A stretch of DNA of 64,000 nt from Flectobacillus rivi (GCF_030056655.1 NZ_JASHIE010000022.1:50809-114808); one strand, 5' to 3'. Positions 18,053 through 27,576 are shown, counted from the first letter of the stretch. The notes: generated from the sequence alone by a model not told the origin. Numbers and translations: made by a program.

Positions 18053-18170
18053 ATTAAAAGAGAAATTAATAGCCTAGTCGATTGTTTTGCATAGTTGTAG
18101 TAAAGGAATAGAGCATTTATAAGAAATCAAACCTACGAAGTTACCTTCATTTATCAAAGTATGTATAATA

Positions 18171-18197
18171 AAAAAGGCGAGAATCTCTCGCCTTTAA
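18171..18197 (-). terminator. terminator downstream of dxs
   Basis: AAAGGCGAGA, loop ATC, TCTCGCCTTT; perfect 10-bp stem with A/T tracts on both sides, just after the dxs stop. Confidence 0.85.
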
Positions 18198-18213
18198 AAA
18201 TAGATAAGACTTT

Positions 18214-20175
18214 TTAGTTCATGGTAAGATTAACAACATTGCTTGAATGTACAACCTTTTCTCTACCAAGTATATCTCTTACAGCTTGTGCGATGCCTTC
18301 TGGGTCAAAGCCACATTCTTTATGTAATTCAATTTGTTCGCCGTGCTCAACAATTCTATCTGGGATACCAAGGCGTTTGATTTGTGCCGAATAATCATGG
18401 TCAAGCATAAACTCTGCCACAGCCGAACCAAATCCTCCTTGAAGACAACCATCTTCTACGGTAATAACCTTGTCATAGTTTTGGAAAATTTCATGGAGCA
18501 TAGCTTCGTCCAAAGGTTTCACAAAACGCATATCATAGTGAGCTGGATTTATACCTTCTTTAGCAAGTTCTTCACACGCTTTTACGGCATAGTTTCCAAT
18601 ATGTCCCAACGTAAGAAGTGCTACTTTTTCACCATCTTTTATTTTGCGACCTTTTCCAATTTCCATTTTTTCAAATGGTGTTTTCCAATTTGGCATAACA
18701 CCTTCGCCACGTGGATAACGAATAGAAATTGCTTGCTTTAATTCTTTAAAGTCATCTAAAGATGTGGTAAACATGATATTGCGAAGCTCCTGTTCATTCA
18801 TTGGTGAAAAAACAATCATATTTGGAATACAACGCATATAAGCAATATCATAGGCACCATGATGGGTTGGTCCATCGGCACCTGCAAAACCTGCTCTGTC
18901 AAGGCAGAAGATAACGGGTAATTCTTGAATCGCTACATCATGCACTACTTGGTCAAAAGCACGTTGCATAAATGTAGAATAAATATTACAGAACACCGTC
19001 AGTCCTTGAGTCGCCATACCTGCCGAGAAAGTAACAGCATGTTGTTCGGCTATACCTACGTCAAAAGCACGATGAGGCATGGCTTTCATCATGATATTGA
19101 GCGAGCTACCTGATGGCATTGCTGGCGTAACCCCCATAATTTTAGGATTTTGCTCTGCAAGTTCAACAATAGTATGCCCAAAAACATCTTGATATTTCGG
19201 AGGCTGTGGAGTAGCGTGAACTTTTTTCTTAATCTCTCCTGTAATTTTATCAAACTTTCCTGGTGCATGCCACAAAGTTTGATCTTTTTCTGCTAAAGCA
19301 TAGCCTTTGCCTTTGGTCGTAATACAATGAAGGATTTTTGGACCAGGAATATCTTTTAGGTCATTTAAAACCGTTGCTAGATATTCAACATCATGTCCAT
19401 CGATTGGTCCAAAATAGCGAAGATTCAGCGATTCGAAAAGATTACTTTGTTTGAGCAAAGTCGCTTTCAGTCCATTTTCGATTTTAGAGACAATTTCTTG
19501 TGCTGATTTTCCAAAGTTGGACATTTTGCCAAGCAAATTCCAAACTTCGTCTTTAACTCTATTATAAGTATGCGAAGTAGTAATATCAGTTAAATATTCC
19601 TTCAAGGCGCCCACATTTGGGTCGATAGCCATGCAGTTGTCGTTCAAGACAATCAACATATTGTTGGGAATATCGCCAGCGTGGTTCATTGCTTCAAACG
19701 CCATCCCTGCCGTCATAGAGCCATCTCCAATCACTGCAATGTGTTGTCTGTGATTTTCTCCTTTGTATTTTGACGCAACCGCCATACCCAAAGCTGCCGA
19801 AATAGAAGTGGATGAGTGACCTACCCCAAAAGCGTCGTAAGGACTCTCTTTGCGTTTTGGGAAACCCGAAATTCCTCCATACAAACGGTTTGAATGGAAA
19901 GAATCTTTACGGCCTGTCAATATTTTATGTCCGTACGCCTGATGACCCACATCCCAAATCAACTGGTCGTCGGGCGTATTAAATACGTAATGAAGTGCAA
20001 CTGATAATTCAACAACACCAAGTGATGCGCCAAAGTGACCACCATACACCGATACGTTATCGATGATATACTGACGTAGTTCGTCGCAAATTTGCAACAA
20101 TTCCGAGCGGTCACGTTTTCTCAAATCCTCTGGAGAGTTGATTTGAGCTAATATTTTGCCTGGTGTAATTTGCAT
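18214..20175 (-). CDS. dxs: 1-deoxy-D-xylulose-5-phosphate synthase
   Basis: Thiamine-diphosphate enzyme that condenses pyruvate and glyceraldehyde-3-phosphate, the entry step of the MEP isoprenoid pathway. Visible motifs: HYVFNTPDDQLIWDVGHQAY, the ThDP/Mg motif GDGSMTAGMAFEAMNHAG, the catalytic Glu in VGIAEQHAVTFSAGMA, and DRAGFAGADGPTHHG. I chose the ATG at 20175 (MQITPGKILAQINSPEDLRK) because family similarity begins there. An in-frame ATG at 20250 would add 25 unconserved residues. With this start the protein has 653 residues, normal for Dxs. A terminator follows directly. Confidence 0.97.
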   Translation of the reverse strand: MQITPGKILAQINSPEDLRKRDRSELLQICDELRQYIIDNVSVYGGHFGASLGVVELSVALHYVFNTPDDQLIWDVGHQAYGHKILTGRKDSFHSNRLYGGISGFPKRKESPYDAFGVGHSSTSISAALGMAVASKYKGENHRQHIAVIGDGSMTAGMAFEAMNHAGDIPNNMLIVLNDNCMAIDPNVGALKEYLTDITTSHTYNRVKDEVWNLLGKMSNFGKSAQEIVSKIENGLKATLLKQSNLFESLNLRYFGPIDGHDVEYLATVLNDLKDIPGPKILHCITTKGKGYALAEKDQTLWHAPGKFDKITGEIKKKVHATPQPPKYQDVFGHTIVELAEQNPKIMGVTPAMPSGSSLNIMMKAMPHRAFDVGIAEQHAVTFSAGMATQGLTVFCNIYSTFMQRAFDQVVHDVAIQELPVIFCLDRAGFAGADGPTHHGAYDIAYMRCIPNMIVFSPMNEQELRNIMFTTSLDDFKELKQAISIRYPRGEGVMPNWKTPFEKMEIGKGRKIKDGEKVALLTLGHIGNYAVKACEELAKEGINPAHYDMRFVKPLDEAMLHEIFQNYDKVITVEDGCLQGGFGSAVAEFMLDHDYSAQIKRLGIPDRIVEHGEQIELHKECGFDPEGIAQAVRDILGREKVVHSSNVVNLTMN

Positions 20176-20368
20176 GATTTCGATTGGTCTAAAAGTAGCT
20201 TTGACTCTACTTGTTTGTTGCTTGGTACGTATCAACTGAGTGTTAAACAATTCAATTGCCTGAAGTATAAACTACGAGGGTTTTAAATTGTTTAAAAAAA
20301 TCTAATGGAAAGATAGATTGTTACGCTGTCCAAATATGGCGCAATTTACGCAATTATTTTGGGCAAAT

Positions 20369-20407
20369 AAAAAAGGGGATGTGTGTATTCAAGCACAACC
20401 CCTTTTT
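20369..20407 (-). terminator. terminator downstream of rhomboid 1
   Basis: AAAAAGGGG paired with CCCCTTTTT around an inner GTG/CAC stem; lies 26 nt beyond the rhomboid stop on the minus strand. Confidence 0.75.
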
Positions 20408-20432
20408 GTCGCTAATTTGCGATTGATTTTTT

Positions 20433-21344
20433 TTATTTTTGAGAAGCTTTAAATAGCTTTTGTTTTTCTTCTTTGGTAAGACTTTCGTAACCCGAACGAG
20501 AGATTTTATCTAGTATTTCATCAACCTCTTCTTCATCAGGAAAGCCCGAATGACTGCTTGCTGTACTACTGTAACTTGCTTCCTTTTGGCGATAAGCTAC
20601 TCGAATTTTGGTTTCAGATTTTCGTTTGAATAATTTTTCAAAAAAAGCAAGAACTGCTTCAACAGGAGTACTAAAGTCTCTTCCTGCTCTGAGTTGTTTA
20701 ATGTAAATATAACCAAAAATTGCACCACCCAAGTGTACGATTTCTCCTCCTGCATTGGCACCAATAGACCCCGCCAAAGAGAGAATCAATAACAGAAAAG
20801 CAATATATTTGATGCGAACAGAACCTATCAAAAATAAGAAAAAAGAATAATCAGGTGCTAAAGTTGCCGCAGCAAATACTACTGCCATGACACTGCCTGA
20901 AGCTCCAATAATAGAGGTACTTGCTATATTTTGATGATAATAAGGAATAAAATTGAATGCCAATACCGCCAATACTGCTCCAAATATAGCACCAACAATA
21001 TACAGTCCTATGAGTCTTCGACTACCTATATACTCTTGAAGGATTGAGCCAAACCAATATAACATGAGCATATTGGGAAATATATGCACAATAGGGTTGA
21101 TGTGATGTAGAAATGAGTACGTAAGAAGTGTCCAAGGTCTAAACAACAAGATAGTTGGTTCTGGAGAAAGGCTTACGTAAGAAAGTAACGTATGATATAA
21201 ATTACTGCCTTTAAAAAACAACGTAAAGGTTACAAATAAAAGTAATGTAAAGATATAGATAGCCACATTCAACCATATCAGCTGAATCAATCCGTTGTTA
21301 CGCTTGGAAAAAGCATCTTTAAAATCATCCAAAATCCCACTCAT
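20433..21344 (-). CDS. rhomboid family intramembrane serine protease (with cytoplasmic C-terminal tail)
   Basis: 303 residues. Six or so membrane helices with the rhomboid hallmarks: HIFPNMLMLYWFG in TM2, the catalytic Ser in GASGSVMAVVF, and the catalytic His in EIVHLGGAIFGY. The soluble tail (about 220-303) ends in DEEEVDEILDKISRSGYESL followed by a short TKEEKQKLF helix, like the DUF6576 tail attached to many Bacteroidota rhomboids. Rhomboids cleave transmembrane substrates within the membrane; the substrate here is unknown. It lies directly after a second rhomboid gene (183-nt gap, same strand); each gene has its own -7-like box. Confidence 0.95.
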   Translation of the reverse strand: MSGILDDFKDAFSKRNNGLIQLIWLNVAIYIFTLLLFVTFTLFFKGSNLYHTLLSYVSLSPEPTILLFRPWTLLTYSFLHHINPIVHIFPNMLMLYWFGSILQEYIGSRRLIGLYIVGAIFGAVLAVLAFNFIPYYHQNIASTSIIGASGSVMAVVFAAATLAPDYSFFLFLIGSVRIKYIAFLLLILSLAGSIGANAGGEIVHLGGAIFGYIYIKQLRAGRDFSTPVEAVLAFFEKLFKRKSETKIRVAYRQKEASYSSTASSHSGFPDEEEVDEILDKISRSGYESLTKEEKQKLFKASQK

Positions 21345-21394
21345 TGTGATAATCTTTTCAAAACCTATATAATACGGGTCAATTAAATTTTAAG

Positions 21395-21402
21395 CAAAAT
21401 TA
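21395..21402 (-). promoter_or_regulatory. -7 box upstream of rhomboid 1
   Basis: Minus-strand TAATTTTG (TAnnTTTG match) 51 nt before the ATG. No good -33 TTG at the usual distance. Confidence 0.35.
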
Positions 21403-21527
21403 GTTATAAAAGCTTGATATACACTTACTAAACCTTTCCTGCAAGCTTTTGTTGCTTATTGTGTTGTAATTTATCAATAACGAGTCAAAATTTCTAATTG
21501 TTGCTCGATGATTTATTATTCGTTTTC

Positions 21528-22319
21528 TTAATAGAAATTATTACGATTTTTACTCCAGAGTTTTATCAGGATAAAGGCAAAAATCATCCCACCAATATGC
21601 GCAAAATGGGCAACATTATCGCCTGGTGTTTTGTGTAGTCCTCCATAAAATTCATATAAAGCATATAAAGCTACTAAATATTTAGCTTTGATAGGAATTG
21701 GTATTGGAAAAACAATCAACTCAGTATTGGGAAATAGCATCGCAAACCCTGCCATTACACCAAAGGTAGCACCCGAAGCGCCAACAGTAGGAGTATTGAG
21801 TACTGCTCGCAAGCTTTCTTCGGCAATAAGAATAGAATCCTGCAAAGTTATACGCCCTGAACTTGGTACATAACTGTAGGCTTCGCTAGGAATACCGCTT
21901 GGATAAAATTGCTCCAAAAATTTATTGAACATACTCAAGTCTGGATGCAAAATGTATGCTCTTGTAGCTTCTTCTAATACGGAGTAGTCATAATACTTCA
22001 CTCCCATATACAAAAGTCCAGCACCGATACCTGTAATAAAGTAAAAGGCCAAAAAGCGTTTTTCTCCCCAATATCTTTCGAGTAGCGGTCCCATAAAGAA
22101 TAAACCTAACATGTTACTAAATATGTGCATGAAGCTACCATGTACAAACATATAGGATACAAACTGAATTGGATTAAACCGCTCGGAGGTAAAATAGTGT
22201 AAACCAAATAATGAAGTTATCTGATCGTTGTAATGTGAATTAAAACTTTGTACCATAAACACTATAACGTTAATAACGATAAGTGTTCTGACAATAGGAG
22301 TTAACATTGGGGTTCTCAT
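21528..22319 (-). CDS. rhomboid family intramembrane serine protease
   Basis: 263 residues, multi-pass. It has HIFSNMLGLFFMG (TM2 oxyanion His/Asn), the catalytic Ser in VGASGATFGVMAGF, and His in VAHFAHIGGMIFAF. An insertion of about 60 residues between TM helices (residues about 110-170, rich in Tyr, Ser and Pro) separates the two halves. It lacks the charged tail of its neighbour, so the two are diverged paralogues rather than a recent duplication. It has the best-formed promoter of the two. Confidence 0.94.
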   Translation of the reverse strand: MRTPMLTPIVRTLIVINVIVFMVQSFNSHYNDQITSLFGLHYFTSERFNPIQFVSYMFVHGSFMHIFSNMLGLFFMGPLLERYWGEKRFLAFYFITGIGAGLLYMGVKYYDYSVLEEATRAYILHPDLSMFNKFLEQFYPSGIPSEAYSYVPSSGRITLQDSILIAEESLRAVLNTPTVGASGATFGVMAGFAMLFPNTELIVFPIPIPIKAKYLVALYALYEFYGGLHKTPGDNVAHFAHIGGMIFAFILIKLWSKNRNNFY

Positions 22320-22354
22320 AGTGCCAAATAAGAGTTATATAGCTAATAAATTAG

Positions 22355-22386
22355 CAAAATTATAAGGTTCGTTTAAAGACGGCAAA
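22355..22386 (-). promoter_or_regulatory. promoter of rhomboid 2
   Basis: On the minus strand: TTTG (22386-22383), exactly 20 nt, then TAATTTTG (22362-22355), a full match to the Bacteroidota consensus. It lies 35 nt before the ATG at 22319. Confidence 0.55.
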
Positions 22387-22436
22387 GTATGAAGTGTTCG
22401 ATACCTTGAAGACATAACTCAATAACTCAAAACAAG

Positions 22437-22482
22437 AAGCGTTAGTTTATCATCTAAATAGATTTTTGATAAACTAACGCTT
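22437..22482 (-). terminator. terminator downstream of cysS
   Basis: Perfect 16-bp stem: AAGCGTTAGTTTATCA with TGATAAACTAACGCTT, loop about 14 nt, TTGTTTTGAG after it on the minus strand. Confidence 0.8.
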
Positions 22483-22493
22483 TCTCTTAGATG

Positions 22494-23984
22494 CTATTCT
22501 TCGTAAGCCCAATCAATTTTGGTTTTCATGTCCTTAATAACAAGCCCGTTTGCCTTGAAATAAGTTCTGATTTGGTCTACTTTATCGTACTGTTTTGCCT
22601 CTTTATATTCTGCGTAAAGTGCCAACATTCCTTTTGCAAAAGCATCAATATTCGCATTTGACTCTTCTTTTAAGCCTAATACGTCTTCGGTCAATGCTAC
22701 AAATTTTTCCTTTAATTCGTTAAATACATCTTCGCCTAATTGTGCAGGTAATACTTGTCCCATATACAATTGATTGATTTTTTTCAACAAATTAAACAAA
22801 CCTGCAATTGCTACAGCTGTGTTAAGGTCATCGTTGAGACCATCGTAACAGCCTTGGATACCTTTCTTGACTTCAGTAATTTGTTTTTCGTCTAAGGCAA
22901 TGCTTTCATCGGCTTGATAGCTAAGGGTTTTGATAATTCTCAAGCCATTCATCAAGCGCTTATAGCCTTTTTGAGCTGCCTTAAGTGCATCGTTAGAAAA
23001 ATCTAGAGTGCTTCTATATTGTGATTGCAACATAAAGAAACGCACTGTCATTGGTGAATACGCTTGATCAAGTAGCGGGTGTGAACCTGCAAATAATTCA
23101 GCTGGTAAAAATGAGTTTCCTAATGATTTAGACATTTTTTGACCATTGACCGTTAGCATATTCGAGTGCATCCAATATCTTACTGGGTCTACACCTGTAC
23201 TACCTTTAGCTTGTGCTATTTCACATTCGTGGTGAGGGAATTTTAAGTCCATACCACCACCATGAATATCGAAGGTATCACCCAAATATTTGGTACTCAT
23301 GCAAGTACATTCCAAGTGCCAGCCAGGGAATCCATCACCCCAAGGCGAAGGCCAGCGCATAATATGCTCAGGTGCGGCTTTTTTCCATAAGGCAAAGTCT
23401 AAAGGATTACGTTTTTCGCCTACTCCATCCAAATCACGGGTCTCAACCAAAAGGTCTTCAATCACACGACCTGACAATTTGCCATATTCACCACCTTGTT
23501 GGTTATATTTAGCAATGTCAAAATACACAGAACCATTCGACTCATAAGCCAAACCTTTTTCGATTAAGGTCTTTGTTGTTTCGATTTGCTCAACAATATG
23601 TCCTGTAGCAGAAGGCTCGATGCTTGGAGGTAAGAGATTGAATTGGGTCAATACATTATGGAAATCGTTGGTATAACGTTGTACAATTTCCATTGGCTCT
23701 AGTTTTTCTAACTTCGCCATTTTTCCAATTTTGTCTTCGCCTTCATCGCCGTCACCTACTAAGTGACCTACATCGGTAATGTTGCGAACATAACGAACTT
23801 TATAGCCAATATGTGTCAAATAACGATAAAGGGTATCAAAAGTCGCAAAGGTTCTAACATTACCAAGGTGTACATAATTGTAAACTGTGGGTCCACAAAC
23901 GTACATTCCCACGTGAGGGGCGTTGATAGGTTGGAAAAGTTCTTTTTCTCTAGTGAGGGTATTATATATTTTTAATGATTGCAT
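22494..23984 (-). CDS. cysS: cysteine--tRNA ligase
   Basis: 496 residues, full-length class Ia aminoacyl-tRNA synthetase that charges tRNA-Cys. The HIGH motif appears as HLGN at 39-42 after the Zn-ligand Cys30 (MYVCGPTVYNYVHLGN). Further zinc ligands lie in GWHLECTCM and FPHHECEIAQ, and KMSKSLGN is near residue 281. A C-terminal helical tRNA-binding domain follows. Monocistronic: a terminator follows, and the upstream neighbour is the orphan HEPN gene on the same strand, 165 nt away. Confidence 0.98.
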   Translation of the reverse strand: MQSLKIYNTLTREKELFQPINAPHVGMYVCGPTVYNYVHLGNVRTFATFDTLYRYLTHIGYKVRYVRNITDVGHLVGDGDEGEDKIGKMAKLEKLEPMEIVQRYTNDFHNVLTQFNLLPPSIEPSATGHIVEQIETTKTLIEKGLAYESNGSVYFDIAKYNQQGGEYGKLSGRVIEDLLVETRDLDGVGEKRNPLDFALWKKAAPEHIMRWPSPWGDGFPGWHLECTCMSTKYLGDTFDIHGGGMDLKFPHHECEIAQAKGSTGVDPVRYWMHSNMLTVNGQKMSKSLGNSFLPAELFAGSHPLLDQAYSPMTVRFFMLQSQYRSTLDFSNDALKAAQKGYKRLMNGLRIIKTLSYQADESIALDEKQITEVKKGIQGCYDGLNDDLNTAVAIAGLFNLLKKINQLYMGQVLPAQLGEDVFNELKEKFVALTEDVLGLKEESNANIDAFAKGMLALYAEYKEAKQYDKVDQIRTYFKANGLVIKDMKTKIDWAYEE

Positions 23985-24149
23985 CTGATTGGTTGATTAT
24001 CCTATTGTGCCATCTTGATGGTGGCATCATATTGAAATTAAAGGTTGTTTCTGGAAAAGCAATGTATCAGAGGCAACATCGAAAATAAGCACTAAGTTCG
24101 GTAGGATTAAAGTTCATAAGAGTATAACACATTGAAATTGATACACAAA

Positions 24150-24530
24150 CTAATTACTTCGTTCGGATAAATCAGCTTGATCTTTTACGAAGTACAAAAA
24201 GTCTTCCGTTTTTTCGATATATGACAAAATTTCATCTGCCATAAAGTCCCCAGCAATATCCTTTTGCAGTACTTGATATTCTTGAACAAGCATTTTGATA
24301 AATTGCTGTATGCTATTGGGTACAGGTTCGCTTTTGATGATATATTCTTCGAAAAACGAGAAAGCGGAGTCTAACATCTTGATTACGATACCCCTTTCAG
24401 CAAGCAAGCCACGCATAAGCCATGTACACGCATAATAGCAATGATTGAGCGTGCCACGATAAAAATCGTTTTGATAAAGATATTTGGCACTTTCGATTTC
24501 GTCTTCTGCTCTGAGTATATAATTTTTCAT
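24150..24530 (-). CDS. HEPN domain protein (orphan, catalytic motif not seen)
   Basis: 126 residues, all helical. The N-terminal AEDEIESAKYLYQNDFYRGT and NHCYYACTWLMRGLLAERG segments match the HEPN fold, whose members are often RNases partnered with nucleotidyltransferases (MNT). The usual R-x4-6-H ribonuclease motif after the second helix is not visible: the sequence there is RGIVIKMLDSAF. No nucleotidyltransferase gene is adjacent. It may be a non-catalytic HEPN, e.g. a scaffold or inactive toxin. Start chosen at the only N-terminal ATG, with TAGTTTTG 28 nt upstream as a possible -7 box (24559-24566). Confidence 0.8.
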   Translation of the reverse strand: MKNYILRAEDEIESAKYLYQNDFYRGTLNHCYYACTWLMRGLLAERGIVIKMLDSAFSFFEEYIIKSEPVPNSIQQFIKMLVQEYQVLQKDIAGDFMADEILSYIEKTEDFLYFVKDQADLSERSN

Positions 24531-24685
24531 CTTGAGCTTTCCGATAATATTATTGACACAAAACTAATAAAACTTATTGGCTTTCGGTATGAAGTATTTC
24601 AATAGAAGGTTTCATAAAATATAGCAATCTGTATGCTAGCTTGAACCTGTACCGAATCCGTCTAATCAAATAACGTAAAAAAGAC

Positions 24686-24693
24686 TATCTTTG
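24686..24693 (+). promoter_or_regulatory. -7 box for the 24736 gene
   Basis: TATCTTTG, a full TAnnTTTG match, 42 nt before the ATG. No clear -33 TTG. Confidence 0.42.
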
Positions 24694-24735
24694 AAGGATT
24701 TTTTCGCCCAAAACTTTTAATCAACAACCAAACAG

Positions 24736-25911
24736 ATGAGGATTTTAGAAGTTGCTAATGATAAAAAGCTTCAAAAAGAGTTTTTAGAGTTTCCAGTAAA
24801 ATTATATGCCCAAGATACTAACTGGATTCGTCCTCTTGACCAAGATATAGAAAATACCTTTAATCCTGCTAAAAATAAGCATTTTAACCATGGAGAGTGT
24901 ATCCGCTGGATTTTACAAAGTGATAAAGGTGAAACCATAGGACGTGTAGCGGCTTTTATTAATCATGAAACCGCGAAAAATGAAGAGCAGCCTACGGGTG
25001 GAATGGGATTTTTTGAGTGTATCGAGAATCAAGAAGCGGCATTCTTGTTGTTTGATACTTGTAAAGAATGGCTTGCCAGCCGTGGGATGGAGGCGATGGA
25101 CGGACCAATCAACTTTGGTGAACGTGACTCTTTTTGGGGCTTAATGATAAAAGGTTGGAATCATGAACCAACCTACAAAATGCCTTGGACTAAGCAGTAT
25201 TATATCCAGTATTTTGAGGATTATGGTTTCAAAGACTATTTTCAACAATATGTGTATTCGGCAGGGATTTTGACCTCAAAGACTACACAAAGCGTAATGG
25301 ACAAAGCCTATCGTGTATTTGCTAATCCTGATATCACCTTTAAGCATATCAAGAAACGTGAATTGCCGAAGTTTGGCGAAGATTTCCGTATTATCTATAA
25401 CGAAGCATGGGCAAAATTCCCAGGAGTAAAAGGCATGACCAAGGAGCAGGGACAAAGCCTAGTTGCTCAGATGAAGCCGATTATCGACGAGCAATTGATA
25501 TGGTTTGCTTATGATGGAGACAGACCGATTGCCTTTTTTATTGTAATTCCAGATTTAAATCAAATTGTCAAACATTTAAATGGCAAATTTGGGATTTGGG
25601 AAAAAATCAAGTTTATGCTTCTACTTTGGAAAGGTGTTGTGACGCGTACTTGTGGTTTGATTTTTGGCGTAGTACCAGATTATCAAGGGAAAGGCGTGGA
25701 GTCTGCTATTGCTATGAAGCTTCGTTTGGAAGGGATAAAAGATCCTTTTTTCCAGTACGAAACCATTGATATGAACTGGGTAGGCGATTTCAATCCCAAA
25801 ATGAATCGTTTTGTGTCTCAGTTGGGTACAACTCTCGACAAACAATATATTACTTATCGCTATTTGTTCGATAGAGAAAAACCATTCAAGCGTTGTCCGC
25901 GTGTAGGTTAA
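24736..25911 (+). CDS. GNAT-like N-acetyltransferase family protein
   Basis: 391 residues. It begins with an FPVKLYAQDTNWIRPLDQDI segment and an acetyltransferase-like core (IGRVAAFINHE), a central region with DGPINFGERDSFWGLMIKGW, and a second GNAT-like half containing FGVVPDYQGKGVESAIAMKL, where QGKGVES resembles the acetyl-CoA-binding Q/RxxGxG/A loop. This large double-GNAT arrangement occurs as an uncharacterised conserved protein in Bacteroidota. The substrate is unknown. It is cytoplasmic, with no signal peptide. A 90-nt gap with its own -7 box separates it from the sugar kinase downstream. Confidence 0.85.
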   Translation: MRILEVANDKKLQKEFLEFPVKLYAQDTNWIRPLDQDIENTFNPAKNKHFNHGECIRWILQSDKGETIGRVAAFINHETAKNEEQPTGGMGFFECIENQEAAFLLFDTCKEWLASRGMEAMDGPINFGERDSFWGLMIKGWNHEPTYKMPWTKQYYIQYFEDYGFKDYFQQYVYSAGILTSKTTQSVMDKAYRVFANPDITFKHIKKRELPKFGEDFRIIYNEAWAKFPGVKGMTKEQGQSLVAQMKPIIDEQLIWFAYDGDRPIAFFIVIPDLNQIVKHLNGKFGIWEKIKFMLLLWKGVVTRTCGLIFGVVPDYQGKGVESAIAMKLRLEGIKDPFFQYETIDMNWVGDFNPKMNRFVSQLGTTLDKQYITYRYLFDREKPFKRCPRVG

Positions 25912-25965
25912 TCTCAAAATGATGGTTTCCTGTTTTGAGAACTCTCTGGTTTGCAGAGTATTTTG

Positions 25966-25973
25966 TATCTTTG
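25966..25973 (+). promoter_or_regulatory. -7 box for the PfkB-family kinase gene
   Basis: TATCTTTG followed by CC, preceded by TTTG. A full match to TAnnTTTG, 28 nt upstream of the ATG at 26002. The -33 spacing is not ideal. Confidence 0.48.
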
Positions 25974-26001
25974 CCAATTATTCAACTATAACAAAAACTA
26001 A

Positions 26002-26916
26002 ATGAGTTTATTAGCTATTGGTTCGGTAGCGTTTGATGCTATCGAGACGCCTTTTGGAAAGACAGATAAAATTATTGGTGGCGCAGGAACATTCATTTCT
26101 TTGTCATCTTCATATTTCAAGACACCCGTAAACCTTGTAGCTGTAGTAGGAGAAGATTTCCCTCAAGAATATATCGAATTACTACAAAACAAAGGAATAG
26201 ATACTACTGGTCTTCAAATCAAACAAGGAGAGAAGTCTTTCTTCTGGGCTGGTCGTTATCATAACAACATGAACTCTAGAGATACCTTGGTAACGGAGTT
26301 GAACGTGTTGGCTAATTTTGACCCAATCGTTCCTGCAGAGTATCAAGACTGTGAGTATTTGATGTTGGGTAACTTGACGCCTGCGGTACAAAAAACAGTA
26401 ATCGAACGTTTGGCAAACCGTCCTAAATTGATTGTCATGGATACCATGAACTTCTGGATGGATATTGCCATGGATGATTTGAAAGCTGTTCTTCAGATGA
26501 TTGATGTATTGTGTATCAATGATGAAGAAGCTCGTCAGTTGTCTGGTGAATATTCACTACGTGTTGCTGCTAAGAAAATTTTGGGCATGGGATCAAAAAC
26601 CTTGATTATCAAAAAAGGTGAACATGGCGCATTGCTTTTCCAAGGAGATAAACTATTCTTTTGTCCTGCACTTCCATTAGAAGAGGTGTTTGATCCAACT
26701 GGTGCAGGCGATACTTTTGTAGGTGGTTTTATCGGTTATCTTGCTAAGACAGACGATATTAGTTTTGAAAACATGAAGCGTGCAATCGTTTATGGTTCAG
26801 CTATGGCGTCATTCTGTGTAGAGAAATTCGGTACAGAGCGTTTGATTGACTTAACTTACGAAGAGCTTTTGTCACGTGTACAAGAGTTCAAAGAGTTGGC
26901 TGGTTTCGAAGTGTAG
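26002..26916 (+). CDS. PfkB-family carbohydrate kinase
   Basis: 304 residues, ribokinase fold. It phosphorylates a sugar or nucleoside with ATP; the exact substrate cannot be read from sequence. The N-terminal GGAGTFISLSSSYFKTPVNL segment is the first PfkB signature (substrate lid and Gly-Gly hinge). The C-terminal DPTGAGDTFVGGFIGYLA, near residues 231-248, contains the anion hole and catalytic Asp (GAGD). INDEEARQLSG and LIIKKGEHGALLF are also typical. It is followed by a strong bidirectional terminator shared with the convergent CBS gene. Confidence 0.93.
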   Translation: MSLLAIGSVAFDAIETPFGKTDKIIGGAGTFISLSSSYFKTPVNLVAVVGEDFPQEYIELLQNKGIDTTGLQIKQGEKSFFWAGRYHNNMNSRDTLVTELNVLANFDPIVPAEYQDCEYLMLGNLTPAVQKTVIERLANRPKLIVMDTMNFWMDIAMDDLKAVLQMIDVLCINDEEARQLSGEYSLRVAAKKILGMGSKTLIIKKGEHGALLFQGDKLFFCPALPLEEVFDPTGAGDTFVGGFIGYLAKTDDISFENMKRAIVYGSAMASFCVEKFGTERLIDLTYEELLSRVQEFKELAGFEV

Positions 26917-26942
26917 AAATTATACTCCACTATATTATCAGT

Positions 26943-26980
26943 AAAAAAGCGGTCGGAAAATAATTTCCGACCGCTTTTTT
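26943..26980. terminator. bidirectional terminator between convergent genes
   Basis: AAAAAAGCGGTCGGAAA, loop ATAA, TTTCCGACCGCTTTTTT: a perfect 17-bp stem with A/T tracts on both sides. It serves the sugar kinase (plus) and the CBS gene (minus). Confidence 0.92.
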
Positions 26981-27023
26981 GATGCTATCATGCTAGTATT
27001 AACATAATCACTCATACACTCAA

Positions 27024-27461
27024 TTAAGATACCCCTCCTGAAATAAAGTTTTGTAAATGATTAATTGTATCTTTTTGATCTTCAATAATAAAGCGAACCA
27101 AATCTCCCATAGAAACCAATCCTACCACATGTTTTTCGGCAATTACAGGCAAATAACGAATATGTTTATCTGACATAATTTCCATACACCGCTCAATACT
27201 ATCCTCAAACCTCACCGAAGCTGGGTTGGCTTGCATGATTTCTGCTACCGTTGTGTCATGTGAGTTTTTACCCATAATGGCCACTTTTCGTGCATAGTCT
27301 CGTTCTGTAAGCAAACCTTTATATTCGCCATCTTGATATACGATGAGTGCACCAATATTTTTGGAAATCATAATTTCTAGAGCCTCAAAAACAGGTTTAT
27401 GAGCCTCAATGGTGTTGACAGTATTTCCTTTGTGTAAGATGAGATGGGATACTTTTTTCAT
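27024..27461 (-). CDS. CBS-domain protein
   Basis: 145 residues from the ATG at 27461 (MKKVSHLILHKGNTV); an in-frame ATG at 27521 would add 20 unconserved residues (MVLRKKMVNLL...). Two CBS motifs fill the protein: IEAHKPVFEALEIMISKNIG with LTERDYARKV, and SVRFEDSIERCMEIMSDKHI with GLVSMGDLVRFII. Paired CBS domains bind adenine nucleotides and usually act as energy or nucleotide sensors. Stand-alone two-CBS proteins of this type are common in Bacteroidota, with unknown partners. The upstream gene on the same strand is the M16 homologue, 115 nt away. Confidence 0.9.
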   Translation of the reverse strand: MKKVSHLILHKGNTVNTIEAHKPVFEALEIMISKNIGALIVYQDGEYKGLLTERDYARKVAIMGKNSHDTTVAEIMQANPASVRFEDSIERCMEIMSDKHIRYLPVIAEKHVVGLVSMGDLVRFIIEDQKDTINHLQNFISGGVS

Positions 27462-27576
27462 AATTGTCGGTTTTAAGAATTTGATTACTAATAAATTAAC
27501 CATCTTCTTTCTTAAAACCAAATTATTCTTTCAAAAATCCATCTTTGTTTTTCAAAATAATAGAAACTACCTATCT

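Noticed and set aside
20176..20250. Upstream in-frame start of dxs
   Set aside because: The extra 25 residues show no family similarity, while the 20175 ATG begins exactly at the conserved N-terminus.
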